A stretch of 64,000 bases of DNA from Zanthoxylum bungeanum (taxonomy: Eukaryota; Streptophyta; Magnoliopsida; Sapindales; Rutaceae). A program made the translations under genes and the position numbers. Within the stretch, counting starts at the first letter, position 1; every line of letters begins with the position of its first letter. Shown here one piece after another: positions 35,233 through 49,417 of the stretch. The stretch spans positions 1 through 64,000 of the forward strand of contig SKCR01037621.1 in NCBI GenBank assembly GCA_019454045.1, read 5' to 3'. Under the pieces are notes generated by a model. That model made no database searches, was not told where the DNA came from, and worked only from the letters and a program-made list of their open reading frames with translations.

Positions 35233-37150
35233 CAATAGGCACAATGTCTTGCGGTACATCAACTAGTATCCAAACTTAGTTTGTATACATGGAATCCATT
35301 TTGGACTTCATGGCACTTTGCCATAATAGGGAGTCGATACCTTGTATCACTTCCTCATACGTAGTCAGTTCGTGTTCCTCAATAAGATTGACATCTTTAT
35401 GAGGTGAGATCAGAAACCCATACCCCAGGTTGTTTTCTACTCTCTCCGACTTACGCGGCTCTTGTGTACTCGAAGATTATTGGTATAGTTTCATCATTGA
35501 TGAACTATTTATGTTCCATTAAGGAATCAATTCTTGGAATAGTATTACTCCGATTTTCATCGAGTTTTACTTTCCTCCCACTTACCACTGCATATAGGTA
35601 TTCCTCTTAGGAAAACCGCATGGCGAGCAACAATTACATTGTTCTCTTGTGAGTTGTATAAGTACTATACTTTGGTTTCCCTAGGATAACCCACAATTAG
35701 GCACTTATCCGATTTGGGTTTTAGTTTGGTATCATCCAAACATATGCATAGCATGCCCAAATCTCCAGGAATGAGAAAACCCGGTTTCTTTCCTTTTCAT
35801 ATCTAATATGAAGTCTGTCTAACAGATTATTATAGAACCTTATTCAAAATAAGTTATGCACTGTTTAATGCGTATCCTTTGAGGGAAATGGTAGCTCAGA
35901 GCGACTCATGATTAACCTTATCATGTCCAACAAAATTCGGTTTCTCTTTTCGGACACATTCCGTGAGGAGTCCTCATTGAAAGAATACTATACTCTTTCA
36001 ACTATTTGAGAAACTTATTGCTTAAGTATTTTTCATCATGGTCCAATCATGGTATTTAATACTTTAGCCGATTTGTTTGTCTACTTCGTGTCGAAACTCT
36101 TTGATTTCATCAAAAGTTTTCGATTCGTGTTTCACAAGAAACACATAACCATAACGCGATGCCACATCCGTAAAGGTCATGAAACATTCATATCCACCTC
36201 TAGCCTAGCTAGATATGGACCCAGTTACGTCACTATGAACGAGGGCTAATAGATCGGTGGCACCCACACTTTTACCAAGTAAAAGGTGTTTTAAGAACTT
36301 TACCTAATAAACTAGATTCGTAGACATTATTTGAATATAATCAAATCTGTCATAGTATCCACTCTTGAAAGTGTGGATATACGAGTATTTTTGATTGTGT
36401 CCCTAACAACAATGCAACAAATAAGTCTTATCTGATTAATTCAGTTTGAGCTATTAGTTTGTCATGTCATACGTTTGAGATTTATTTATATTCAAAATAT
36501 AAATGCTGTTATTTACATCTAATGTGTTTATCTCAATATCATCTTCATATAATAAAACACTTTAGTGTTCTAGAATATAAAGGTATACCCGCAACGGGTT
36601 AAACCCTGATATAGAGATAATGTTTCTAGTCAAACTAGTTATATTGTAACAGTTCCTTAATTTAAGTACACACCCGAAGGGTAGTTCCTAAACTTAGGTA
36701 TCTACGGTTAAAACATCGATTGTTGTCCCATTTCCGACTCGTAGATAAATCTCAACTGAAGTCAGTATCCTGCTATTTAGCAGATTCTGCACACCAGTAC
36801 ATATTTATGCACCACACTTAGTATCTAAAATCCAATTTTAATACTAGTAGTGAACATGTTTATGACAAACATATTTGAAGTCGGAGCCTTGCACCGTCTT
36901 CAATTCCTTCATGTCTGCCTTGTCCATACGGCAATCACGCTTCAGTGACCCCGTTTGCCACAGTTTAGGCAGACATTCTGGGATATGTCCTATGTCTTCC
37001 CAAAAGATTATAATGATTTTGCCTTTGCCCCTTTTCCACTCCCCAGAAGCCTTTGGCCAAGCCTTGGCCATCTAGAATATCGAAGTAAGATGCGCATTGC
37101 GCCTCTTGCCCTATTGCAAACTCTGGCTTTGTCTCCTTGAGTATAGCCAT
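35233..37150 (-). pseudogene. Copia1 gag-integrase-RT remnants (right part)
   Basis: Minus strand, from right to left: gag pieces with a degenerate knuckle (CLPKLWQTGSLKRDC, 36850-37150). Then the integrase core with ALVHSDVTGSIS, GGYECFMTFTDVASRYGYVF and SKTFDEIKEFRHEVDKQIG (about 36060-36245), then ARHAVFL near 35620. The start of the RT domain follows (SLLWQSAMKSKMDSMYTN near 35280-35340). Stops are frequent. The remaining RT and RNase H lie at 26095-26963, across Z. Confidence 0.8.
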
Positions 37151-39833
37151 TAACTCTCCAAGAGTTTTCTATTGCAATTTGTACTTCTAAGATCTAAGGA
37201 TATATCTATGAAGATCCTTCAATTTCATTATCATACTATAAAGATCTAATCCTTAGTTCTGACTAAAATAATTAAGGAGTCTTTGTGGCAACTGGCAAGC
37301 ATAACGGATTAAGCACTAAAGTTATCATCACATGAATCTTCCAAAGATCATGCTCTACTATTTGCTCAACTCCGGGCTTAGGCTCGAGACGTCACTATAT
37401 CAAATAAAGTAACTTCTCAGTCTCCAGGACTATCCTGAGACTTTATTCCCAGTTTGAAAATTAAAGTCGTTCAAATACATTTTCTCCCAGGATTATGTTT
37501 TAAACACTAATCTTTCAATTATCTTGATTCTAATAGTCCAACTATTTAATCAACGATTTTAGGTACTATTAATTATAATGATTATTATAGTCCAACTATA
37601 TAATCAACTATAATTTAATTGGTTAATTCAATTATATAATTTACTATAATCCAATTATAAAATCAACTATTAATTGAAATAGTTTGAATACAGTCCAACT
37701 GTTTTAAAACAACGATTAATTATTAGTCCAACTAATATATTAATGTAACGACGAAAAATTTGAAATGAGCGCGTATGGCAAGTAACTAAACGAATATTGC
37801 AAATTTAATACTGTCTCCCACTATTTTTCGGCGAGCCTCTAACCCTCTGTTGAGTACTCGGGAAACCTGTTTCCTAGTGGGCTAGGATCCCGTTAAATAA
37901 CACACAATCTTGACTTTGGCCAACAAATTGTATGATAATTAACTAGGTAGATCTCTAAGATCAATTGGATCCCAACCAATTCCTAGATCCAGTAGGTGGA
38001 CATCCAAGTTCGAAACATATATCTTATATATGCCAATATATCCAATATATTGCCTAACCTTTTTCCTCTGAATAAACTAAGTCTTGGCTTTGGCACAACA
38101 AACTTAGTGATCCCAGTTAAGCGGAACCCATTGACTATGGAAAGCTTCGTAATCAATGTCGATGGACAAGAAGTGATCTTGACTTTGGCCAAAAAATCAC
38201 AACTTGGACAAGACACCGATATGGAATAAAGCCTTCATGATTCAAACACATCCGCGACGGACAAAGGTCTTGACTTTGGCCAACAAACCAGTGCCAGTCT
38301 TGGATCTTGAGTAAGAATCACTCAATGGAAGGAAAAACGCTTAATATGTTTTGAGGGTTTTTCGCGTAAATTGGCAACCAATTTATTATCTTTGTTAAGG
38401 TCTCATCATCATACACCCTTAAACATGCATTCTAAAAACATAATAAGGCGCGTATAAATAAATATAATAATGATATGCGGATGGATATTTAAACATTGTT
38501 CCTAGAACAAATCTCTCAATTTCCTCTCTCCCGCTAGCACAAGTATTACTTCTACCCGATTACATAACACTTCTAAAGAAACCTCATTTACATTGAGGGG
38601 AATAGGTGAGAAGAAAAATACACAGAGTCAAGAGGTAATAGGATGGACACGCAGGTCCAATTAATAAATTCTAAATTTATTACAACAATTTCCAAAATTG
38701 CCCTCACCCATCTAATATCCATCTGATATACATTATTCATACATCGCATCCATGTATTCACACAAGCATGTTATCAATCAGTCTAATCTAATTAATTAAT
38801 CTGAAAATTAATGACCATCAAATGTTCAAACAACGATTTGATTTTGCGCGAGTCAAACTCGTTTTGCGAATAAGTACTCAAAGTACGAATTCACGAATTA
38901 TATAAACTACAACGTTAAATCCAACTTAATTTGTATTTAATACTAATCCTTTATTTAATTCTAAATTAAATAATTACACTTTTTAATGTGCCTTTACGAC
39001 TTAGATTCTAAATCTAATCGTTACCGGTCTTAAAGCCCAATTAACATCCAATGTCAATTTAATTAAAGTCCAATGGGCTTTTAATTAATTTCTAAGGCAT
39101 GGACTTTTGGTCAATATGGGTCAAACCCAAATACCAAAACCCATTTAAGGAATCACCCTTATTTGCCAAGAAACCAATTTAGGCCCAATTAAAATATTAA
39201 AGGTCCATTAATCATATTTGGACTTTATGGTTATGGTTTTGGGCCCAATTGGATCCAACCAATTAGCCTAAACCAAACTTGGCCCAACCAAGCCCATTAA
39301 GCCCAATTACAACTTTAAAAGCTCAATTCTAAATTTGGCCCAATTAATTAAATTACCAAAATTCCAAATATCATAATTTAATTAACCAAAGTGTATGCCA
39401 TAATTAATTACCCAAATTAACATTTCCAAAATACTAATTCACACAATTAATTATGCTTGTTATCATCAACACATGTCCAACACATTTGAATCAAAAAATC
39501 ATATCATTTTCATGCTTATAGTCTCGGCATTTTAGGGGTTTTTATTGTTCGATTCGGTTTCAATCCAATTAAATCCACAATCAACATTACCCAATGTTTT
39601 CCAACTCATCCAATGATCAAAAAACACAAAAATCACCATGACTTTTTAGGGCATCATGATTCAGCCAAGCCAACCAATTTGGGGAAAATTGATCCAATAC
39701 AATATTTCATGAAATTGATCATATACAACTTCAATACATCATCATTCAAGCATACACAATCAATCAATTTTATCAAATCATGCTCAAATTGATTTTACCC
39801 AAATTTTACCCTAATTCATTTCATGCTCAAAAT
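37151..39833 (-). other. Copia1 gag and leader region with a repeated TTGGCCAAAGTCAAG motif
   Basis: Mostly non-coding or too degraded to read. CTTGACTTTGGCCAA (plus strand) occurs near 37911, 38174 and 38267, with a variant (CTTGGCTTTGGCACAACAA) near 38082. Copia2 keeps the set with similar spacing near 47455, 47627, 47723 and 47816. The AT-rich part to the right contains many CCCAATTA words. Confidence 0.6.
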
Positions 39834-39848
39834 GGCTCAAGATACCAT
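39834..39848 (-). other. Copia1 primer-binding site
   Basis: ATGGTATCTTGAGCC on the minus strand, a near match to the TGGTATCAGAGC initiator-tRNA-Met site used by plant copia elements, directly next to the LTR. Confidence 0.8.
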
Positions 39849-41837
39849 TGTTGGGTTTCTAGTTAGTCCCAAGATCAATTTTAAGCAAGAAATCATGTGC
39901 AAATACAACAATGAAGAATGGCAGAATCATACTTACATTGATCGATTATGCGATGCGAGGAACAACAAAAACATCAAGCTTTCCTCCAATGTGACTCACA
40001 GCATTTGCTCCGTTTTGTGCTCCAAATTCTGCCATGGATGTCCACTAAGCTCCAAGCTTTGTGTTGTGACTCCATGCCCACGGGTGGGTTTCCCTATCAC
40101 CTTCGCAAGACTCCTAAAGCGTTCTAGCACCTCGGAAATTTTGCCGAAAAATTCCCTAAGCTTCTTCTTTATTCTTGGCATTAGCCAAAATTTTGGAGAA
40201 GAAATGGCCCTTGCCAGAGAGAGTGAGAGGAGAGAAGAGAGAAAATGTGTTAAGTGTTTTGTGTATTAGATTTCCAAAAGCTAATACCAATTTTTGCTTT
40301 CAAAAAGTCAATGCATTTAAACCTACAACCACCTCCATCACTATTCACATCAAAAGTGACATGTTGTTAATCACTCAAAGTGACTAGACATCACATCAAT
40401 CAAAGTGACTAATAATTTGACACTTGATGTGACTTGTGCGCCGCACTTGAATTCGAAATGCGAGTGAGCCCAGAAACACTCCCGGGCTCGGGTTCGCTAA
40501 TTCCTAATTAACGAATTTTCCTTTGTGACGTAATTAAATAATTATGCCTAGCAAAATTACTATTCACGTCGCTAACAAATTAATTCTAAATTAACTCGTT
40601 CGCCCGAATTAAAATCTAATTTTAATTCAGCGTTGAAATCGAATTTCGTATAATATATCGAATATATTATTTTATCGATTAATTCCAAATTAATCGTTCT
40701 CTCTCTTTAAATAATATTTTATCCCAGATAAAATATCTCTGTAATTAATCCCAGATTAATTTTCTCTATCTTATTAATTAATCACAGATTAATAAAGTGC
40801 GATTCATACGTCATCGGTGAATCTTCGGGAAGCGACCCATGAGATCCCCGGATATGTTAGCAGTAAATCCGGTCGTCGGACTATCCGAACACGCACGTAC
40901 CTAGTACAACGTTTTTACCGATTTACAAGACATTGTTGGCTTCTAGCAAAGCATCGTGCCTACCTAATTCTCCAAAATATTCTTACTGGAATATGTGATC
41001 TATATCAGGCGTAGTACACGTAGTATTGCGTATTTCGATCCAATATCGGATGTCACGTGCAAGGCCTGAGACTGGAAATGTGTCTGCCCCGTACGAAGCA
41101 CATATCGGATCTCTGGTAACTAGTCTCTATAATCGGATAATCATGACTTAGTCATATTATCCCGATAACTGCAGCATATAAGAGCACCAGTTCCGTATCC
41201 TACGTGATCATCATCTCCACTATGACTGGAGTGATACTTCCATCTCGACATCACACCCTATACACTACGATTCTCAATATACCCAGAAGAGGCATACACA
41301 TAACCTGTTAAAGCCCTGGACGACCAAAACCAAAGTATATTGATTGTCGCAAGTATTAGCGGTGCAAGTCTCAAGTTAAAACCAAATACACCTACCCTGA
41401 TTCGGACTTCCATAGACACATAGTCATACTACCAATGGAATTCCGAGGGGTCTATCCAGAGCGAAGCTGTTTCCGTACCATCGATAAACACAATCTCCTA
41501 TTATATTTGCATGAGTATCCAATACCCAAATATATGAGAACTATGTCGTTATGCTCCCACAACGCGCACAAGTGTAATACTAGTCTTTTACGCATTATCG
41601 ATGTCCAATCTCGATAATACTCTGACTAGGGATATTTAATGATTAAACCTTCGTGGATTGATACTGTCTCATATCATCTCAATCCGGAACTAATCATATG
41701 GACCTTCTATCATTTATACATCTTGGTAATCTAATTACAAATGATAAAAGGGCAATTTCCTTTGTCACATAGTTAATTTGTACAACAACACCATGATATG
41801 TACAAATAGTGATGCTATGGGTCATAATTGTCCAACA
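39849..41837 (-). repeat. Copia1 5' LTR
   Basis: TGTTGGGTTTCTAGTTAG...CATAATTGTCCAACA, same length as the left LTR. Confidence 0.92.
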
Positions 41838-41842
41838 ATCAC

Positions 41843-43079
41843 TAGAATCGCACATCGCCTCAAATGAAAGGGTACAGTCTGGTGCTACTATAATGGGAGC
41901 AGAGACCAGCTTTTGTTTTAAGATCGCAAAAGCTTCGTGGCATTTTTTGGTGAAGTTGAAAGGCACATCTTTCTCCAGAAGATTGCATAGAGGTTTAGCA
42001 ATATTTGAGAATTCTTTGATAAATATCCTGTAAAAGCCAACATGTCCGAGAAAACTCCGAATCCCTTGGATAGATGTTGTTGGAGGTAGTTTTTCAATTG
42101 CTTCGATCTTTGCTTTATCTATCTCGATTCCCTTTTTCGAGATCCGATGTCCCAGAACGATGGCTTCCTGCACCATGAAGTGGCATTTCTCCCAGTTGAG
42201 TACCAGGTTGGTATCTTCGCACCTTTGTAACACTTGTTCCAGATTTTGCAAGCAGTGGTCGAACGAGTCTCCAAACACAGAGAAATCATCCATGAAGACC
42301 TTTATACTTTGTTCAAGCATATTTAAGAAGATGGCCATCATGCAACGTTGAAATATGGCAGGAGCATTACATAGTCCAAATGGCATCCTGCGGAAAGCAA
42401 AAGTACCATACGAACATGTAAAAGTGGTATTCTCCTGATCTTCTGGGGTGATGGCTATCTGATTGTACCTCGAGTATCCGTCTAGAAAACAATAGAACTC
42501 ATGTCCCGCCAATCTGTCTAGCATCTAGTCAATGAATGACAGCGGGAAATGATCTTTCCTTGTTGCTTTGTTCAGCTTCCTGTAGTCCATGCATACTCTC
42601 CATCGAGTCACCGTTCTTGTTGGAATCAGCTCATTCTTTTCATTTGTGACTACATCAATTCCTTATTTCTTCGGCACACACTGCATAGGACTCACCCAAG
42701 TGCTGTCAGAGATGGGATAGATGATGTCGACATCCAACAATTTGATGATTTCTTTCTTCACGACCTCCTTCATGATTGGATTTAGTCTCCGTTGATGCTC
42801 CACCGTGGGTATGTACTCGTCGTTCATTAGAATCTTGTGCATGTAAAATGATGGACTAATGCCTCGAATGTCTGTTATAGTCCAGCCAATGGCTTTCTTG
42901 TGTTCTCGTAACACTCTCAGCAACTTTTCTTCATGCTCTAATGTTAGCGACGAAGAAATAATCACAGGTAATTCATAAGAGTTTCCTAAGAATGCATACA
43001 TGAGATGGCTTGGAAGTAGCTTCAGCTCCAACTGCGGTGGTTCTTCAATCAAAGGCTTGATTCGCTCTTTCTTCGGTAG
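41843..43079 (-). pseudogene. Y pol, reverse transcriptase
   Basis: The minus strand begins with the pre-RT segment (LELKLLPSHLMYAFLG) and STWVSPMQCVPKK, followed by a stop. Then WRVCMDYRKLNKATRKDHFP, a second stop near 42525, and the core: FYCFLDGYSRYNQI, FAFRRMPFGLCNAPA and the catalytic FMDDFSVFG (Y/F-x-DD box). The connection to RNase H follows (FLGHVGFYRIFIKEFS, ADP-like CHEAFAILKQKL). It ends at the ATCAC copy beside Copia1. The right border, TTCCA, is the left target copy for Copia2. Confidence 0.93.
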
Positions 43080-43084
43080 TTCCA

Positions 43085-45036
43085 TGTTGGGTTTCTATTA
43101 AGTCCCAAGATCGATTTCAAGCATAGAAATAATGTGCGAATACAACAATGAAGAATGGTGGAATCATAATTACATTGATCGGATGTGGCGATGCGAGGAA
43201 CAATAAAATCTTCAAGCTTTGGCTCCTTGAACTCTCAGCTTTCTTCAACATTTTGAGCTCCAAGCTTGGTGTGTGCATTCCATGCCCACGGGTGGGTTTC
43301 CCTATCACCTTCGCAAGACCCCGAATGTGTGCTAACACTCTTGAAATTTTGCCATAAAATTTCCTATGCTTCTCTTTCATCTCACGGCAATTGTAGTAAA
43401 AATGAAGAAGAAAATAGCCCAAGGTCGAGAGAGGTAGAGAGGAAAGAATGAGAGAATGTGTTGTGTTATTGATTTCTAAAATCAATTATGTATATACCAA
43501 AAATCAAAAGTTGGTATTAGTCATTCCAAGAATGAAAAAGAGTGCCAAAAAAGCAACCATCAACTTCTATCACTTTAAAGTAACCAAGTTGACTAGTTGA
43601 TGTGACGCTTGATGTGACTTGTGGGCCGCACTTGAATTCAAAATGCGAGTGCGCCCGCAAACACTCCCGGGCTTGGGTTTGCTAATTCCGAATTAACGAA
43701 TTTTCCGTTGCGACGTAATTAAATCAAATTTAATTAAATAATAATGTCTAGCAAAATTACTATTCACGTCGCTAACGAATTTATTCTAAATTAACTCGTT
43801 CGCTCGATTTAAAATCTAATTTTAATTCCGCGTCGAAATCCAATTTCGTATAATATATCGAATATATTATTTTATTGATTAATTCCAAATTAATCGTTCT
43901 CTCTCCTTAATTAATATTTTATCCCGGATAAAATATCTCTGTAATTAATCCCATATTAATTTTCTCTCTCTTATAATTAATCTCAGATTAATAAAGTGCG
44001 AGTCATACGTCATCGGTGAATCTTTGGGAAGCGACCAATGAGATCCCTGGATATGTTGGCAGTAAATTCGATCGTCGGACTATCCTAACACGTACGTACC
44101 TAGTACTACGTTTTTACCGATTTACAAGACATAGTTGGCTTCTAGCAAGCACTGTGCCTACCCAATTCTCTAGAAATATTCTTACTGGAATATGTGATCT
44201 ATATCAGACATAGTATACGTAGTATTGCGTATTTCGATCCAGCATCAGATGTCACGTGCAAGGCCTGGGGCTGGAATCGTGTCTGCCCCGTACGAAGCAC
44301 ATATCGGATCTCAGGTAACTAGTCTCTATAATCGGATAAAAATGACCTAGTCATAATTCCCGATAGCTAGAGCATATAAGAGCATCAGTTCCGTATCCTA
44401 CGTGATCATCATCTCCACTATGACTGGAGTGATACTTCCATCTCGACATCACACCCAATACATTACGATTCTCAATATACCCAGAAGAGGTGTACACAGA
44501 ACCTGTTAAAACCCTGGACGACCAAAATCAAAGTATATTGATTGTCGCAAGTATTAGCGGTGCAAGTCTCAGGTTAAGACCAAATACACCTACCCTGATT
44601 CGGACTTCTATAGACACATAGTCATACTACCAATGGAATTCCGAGGGGTCTATCCAGAGTGAAGTTGTTTTCCGTACCATCAGTAAACACAACCTCCTAT
44701 TACACTTGCATGAGTATCCTATACCCAAATATATGAGAACTATGTCGTTATGCTCCCACAACGCGCACAAGTGTAATACTAGTCTTTTTCGCATTTTCGA
44801 TGTTCAATCTCAATAATACTCTGACTAGGGATATTTAATGATTAAACCTTTATGGATTGATACTGTCTCATATCATCTCAATCCGGAACTAATCATATGG
44901 ACCTTCTATCATTTATACATCTTGGTAATCTAATTACAAATGATAAAAAGGCAATTTCCTTTGTCACATAGTTAATTTGTACAACAACACCATGATCTGT
45001 ACAAATAGTGATGCTATGGGCCATAATTGTCCAACA
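43085..45036 (-). repeat. Copia2 3' LTR
   Basis: TGTTGGGTTTCTATTAAGTCC...CCATAATTGTCCAACA, followed by polypurine tract CCAAGTGGGAGAT (minus strand). Confidence 0.92.
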
Positions 45037-46700
45037 ATCTCCCACTTGGCCTATAGCCAATCACTCAAGTGTCTTACACCTGAACTATGTACGGTTCGCT
45101 CAAACTTCTGCTGAGTAAATGCTTTCGTAAGCGGATTTGTAAGGTTATCATCTGATACGATTTATTCGATCATCACATCGCCACGATGTATGATCCGAAC
45201 GAATCAGATGAATATTTGAAGTATATATCTGGATCATTGATGTGACCATTAATTCTTTAGCCTCTGCTGAAGCCTAGCTCAGCTGCTAACATATGTCTAG
45301 CATACCCAAATCTTCAAGATTGAGAAAACCTAGTTTCTTTCCTGTTCATATCTAATATGAAGTCTGTCTTACAGATTTTTATGTAACCTTATTCAAAATA
45401 AGTTCTGCACTGTCTAAAGCTTATCCTTTGAATGAAATGGTAGCTCAGAGCGACTCATGATAAACCTTACTATGTCCAACAAGGTTTGGTTTCTCCGTTC
45501 AGACACACCGTCAAACTGACGTGTTCCGGGAGGAGTCCTCATTGAAATAATACTATACTCTTTCAAGTATTTGAGAAACTTATTGCTTAAGTATTTTCAT
45601 CATGGTCTAACCGCGACGGTTTAATACTTTAGCCGATATGTTTGTCTACTTCGTGTCGAAACTTTAAAAGTTTCTGATTTGTGTTTCAAAAGAAACACAT
45701 AACCAGAACGCGATGCCACATCCGTAAATGTCACGAAATATTCATATCCACATCTAGCCTAGCTAGATATAGGCCCACTTATGTCACTATGAACGAGGGC
45801 TAACAGATCGGTGGCACCTGTACTTTCACCAAGTAAAAGGTGTTTTAGGCATTTTGCCTAATAAACTAGATTCGTAGACATTATTTGAATAGAATCAAAT
45901 CCGTCTCCACTATTTAAAAGTGTGGATATACGAGCCTTGTTAATTGTGTCCCAGACAATAATGCCACTCATAAGTCTCAACTAATTTACTCAGTTTGAGC
46001 TATTTGTTTGTCATGTTATACGTTTTAGATTTATTTATATTCAAAATATAAATACTGTTATTCACATCTAATGTGTTTATCTCAATATCATCTTTATAAA
46101 ATGAAACACTTTAGTGTTCTAGAATATAAAAGTATACCCATAACGGGTTAAACCCTGATATAGAGATAACGTTTCTAGTCAAACTAGTTACATTATAACA
46201 GTTTCCTAATTTAAGTACACACTCGAATGGTAGTTCCTAAACTTAGGTTTCTACGGCTAAAACAGTGACTGTCGTCCCGTTTCCGATCCGTAGGTAAATC
46301 TCAACTGAAGTCAGTATCATACTCTCAGCAGATCTGCACACCAGTACACATATTTATGTACCACATCCAGTATCTAAAATCCAATTTTAATACTAGTAGT
46401 GAACATGTTTATAACAAACATATTTGAAGTCGGAGCCTTGCCTGTCTTCAGTCCTTCATGTCTGCCTTGTCCATACGGCTGTCACGCTTCAGTGACCCCG
46501 TTTGCCACAGTTTAGGCAGACATCTTGGGATATGTCATTTGTCTTCCCAGAAGATTATAATGATTTTTCCTTTGCCCTTTTTCCACACTCCATAAGCCTT
46601 TGGCCAAGCCTTGGCCTTCTAGAATGTCGAAATAGGATGCGCCTTGCGCTTCTTGCCTTATTGCAAACTTTGGTTTTGTCTCATTGAGCATAGCCATTAA
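45037..46700 (-). pseudogene. Copia2 integrase and gag remnants
   Basis: Collinear with Copia1 35740-37150: the integrase stretch around 45600-45810 (SKLKVS-like break and a lost segment) and the gag stretch at 46440-46700. RT is absent. Heavily mutated. Confidence 0.7.
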
Positions 46701-49402
46701 CTCTCCAAGAGTTATCTATTGCAATTTGTACTTCTAAGATCTAAGGACAGATATATGAAGATCCTTCAATTTCAATATCATACTATAAGGATCCAATCCT
46801 TAGTACTGATTAAGAAATTAAGGAATCTATTTAGCAAGCTTAACAGATTAAGCACTAAAGTTATCGTCACATGAATATTCCAAATATCATGTTATACTAT
46901 TTGCTCAACTCCGGGCTGAGGTTCGAGACGTCACTATATCAAATAAAGTAACTTCTCGGTCTCCAGGACTATCCTGAGATTTTATTCCCAATTTGAAAAT
47001 TAAAGCCATTTAAATACATTTTCATCCAGGATTATGTTTTACATGCTAATCTTTCATTTATCTTGATTCCAATAGTCTAACTATCAAATCAACGATTTTA
47101 GGTACTATTGATTATAATGATTACTATAGTCCAACTATATAATCAACTATAATTTAATTGTTTAAATTCAATTATATTGATTACTATAATCCAATTATAA
47201 AATCAACTATTAATTGAAGTAGTTTAAATACAGTCCAACTGTTTAATTAAAATAACAATTAAATATTAGTCCAACTAATAAATAATTACGTATTGACGAA
47301 AAATTTGTAATGAGCGCGTATGGCAAGTAACTAAACGAATATTGCAAATTTAATACTTGCCTCCCACTATTTTTCAGCGAGCCTCTAACCCTCTGTGGAG
47401 TATTCGGGAAAACTTGTTTCCTAGTGGGCTAGGATCCCGTTAAATAACACACAATCTTGACTTTGGCCAACAAATTGTATGATAATTAACTAGGTAGATC
47501 TCTAAGATCAATTGGATCTCATCCAATTCCTAGATCCAGTAGGTGGACATCCAAGTCTGAAACATATATCATATATATGCCAATATATCCAATATATTGC
47601 CTAACCTTTTTCCTCTGAATCAACTAAGCCTTGGCTTTGGCACAACAAACTTAGCGATCCCAGTTAAGCGGAACCCATTGACCTTGGAAAGCTTCGTAAT
47701 CAATGTCGATGGACAAGAAGTGATCTTGACTTTGGTCAATAAATCACAACTTGGACAAGACACCGATATGGAACAAAACTTTCATGATTCAAACACATCC
47801 GCGACGGACAAAGGTCTTGACTTTGGCCAACAAACCAATGTCAATCTTGGATCTTGAGTAAGAATCACTCAATGGAAGGAAAAAACGCTTAATATGTGTT
47901 GAGGGTTTTTTTCTCGTAAATTGGAAACCAATTAATTATCTTTGTTAAGGTCTCATCATCATACACCCTTAAACATGCATTCTAAAAACATAATAAGGCG
48001 CGTATAAATAAATATAATAATGATATGCGGATGGATACTTAACACATTGTTCCTAGAACAAATCTCTCTATTTCCTCTCTCACGCTAGCACAAGTATTAC
48101 TTCTACCCGATTACATAACACTTCTAAAGAAACCTCATTTACATTGAGGGGAATAGGTGAGAAGAGAAATACACAGAGTCAAGAGGTAATAGGTTGGACA
48201 CGCAAGTCCAATTAATAAATTCTAAATTTATTACAACAATTTCCAAAATTTCCCTCACCCATCTAATATCCATCCGATATGCATTATTCATACATCGCAT
48301 CCATGTATTCACACAAAACATGTTATCAATCAATCTAATCCAATTAATTAATCTGAAAATTAATGACCATCCAATGTTCAAACAACGATTTGATTTTGCG
48401 CGAGTCCGACTCGTTTTGCGAATAAGTACTCAAAGTACGAATTCTTGAATTATACTAAACTACAACATTAAATCCAATTTAATTTGCATTTAATACTAAT
48501 TCTATATTTATTTAATTCCAAATTAAATATTACACTTTATTAATGAGCTTTTAGTGACTTTGATTCTAAATCTAATCGTTACGGGTCACAAAGCCCGATT
48601 AACATCCAATGTCAATTTAATTAAAGTCCAATGGGATTTTAATTAATTTCTTAAGGCATGGACTTTTGGTCAATATGGGTCAAACCCAAATACCAAAGCC
48701 CATTTAAGGAATCACCCTTATTTGCCAAGAAACCAATTTAGGCCCATTAGGCCCAATTAAAATATTAAAGGTTCATTTAAGTCATATTTGGACTTTATGG
48801 ATATGGTTTTGGGCCCAATTGGATCCAACCAATTAGCCTAAACCAAACTTGGCCCAACCAAGCCCATTAAGCTCAATTACAACTTTAAAAGCCCAATTCC
48901 AAATTTAAGCCCAATTAATTTAATTTCAAAATTCCAAATTTCATAATGAAATTAACCAAAGTGTATGCCATAATTAATTACTCAAACTAATATTTCCAAA
49001 ACACTAATTTACACAATTAATTATGCTCATTATCATCAACATATGTCCAACACATTTGAATCAAAAAATCACATCATTTTACATGCTATCACATTCACTG
49101 CATTTTATGGATTATTTGTCCAATTCAAAATTCAATCCAATTAAATCCCAAATCAACATTACCCAAATGATTTCAACTCATCCAATGATCAAAATCAAAA
49201 AATACCATGACTTTAGGGCATTGTTCATATTCGGCCAAGCCTAAATTTTGGGCAAAAATTGATCCAATCAATATTTCATGAAATTGATCATATACAACTT
49301 CAATACATCATCATTCAAGCATACTCAATCAATCAATTTTATCAAATCATGCTCAAATTGATTTTACCCAAATTTTACCCTAATTCATTTCATGCTCAAA
49401 AT
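46701..49402 (-). other. Copia2 gag/leader region
   Basis: Non-coding as far as I can read. Repeats the TTGGCCAAAGTCAAG motif set seen in Copia1, then AT-rich leader sequence up to the primer-binding site. Confidence 0.55.
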
Positions 49403-49417
49403 GGCTCAAGATACCAT
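49403..49417 (-). other. Copia2 primer-binding site
   Basis: ATGGTATCTTGAGCC on the minus strand, identical to Copia1. Confidence 0.8.

Larger units (their letters stand above)
24106..41837 (-). mobile_element. Copia1: Ty1-copia element nested in Y pol
   Basis: Two 1989-bp LTRs (24106-26094 and 39849-41837) are flanked by ATCAC at 24101-24105 and 41838-41842, a perfect target duplication. Minus orientation is set by a primer-binding site at 39834-39848 and a purine tract CAAGTGGGAGAT at 26095-26106. Between them lie degraded gag, integrase and RT/RNase H, interrupted by element Z at 26964-35227. It separates Y RNase H from Y RT. Confidence 0.92.
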
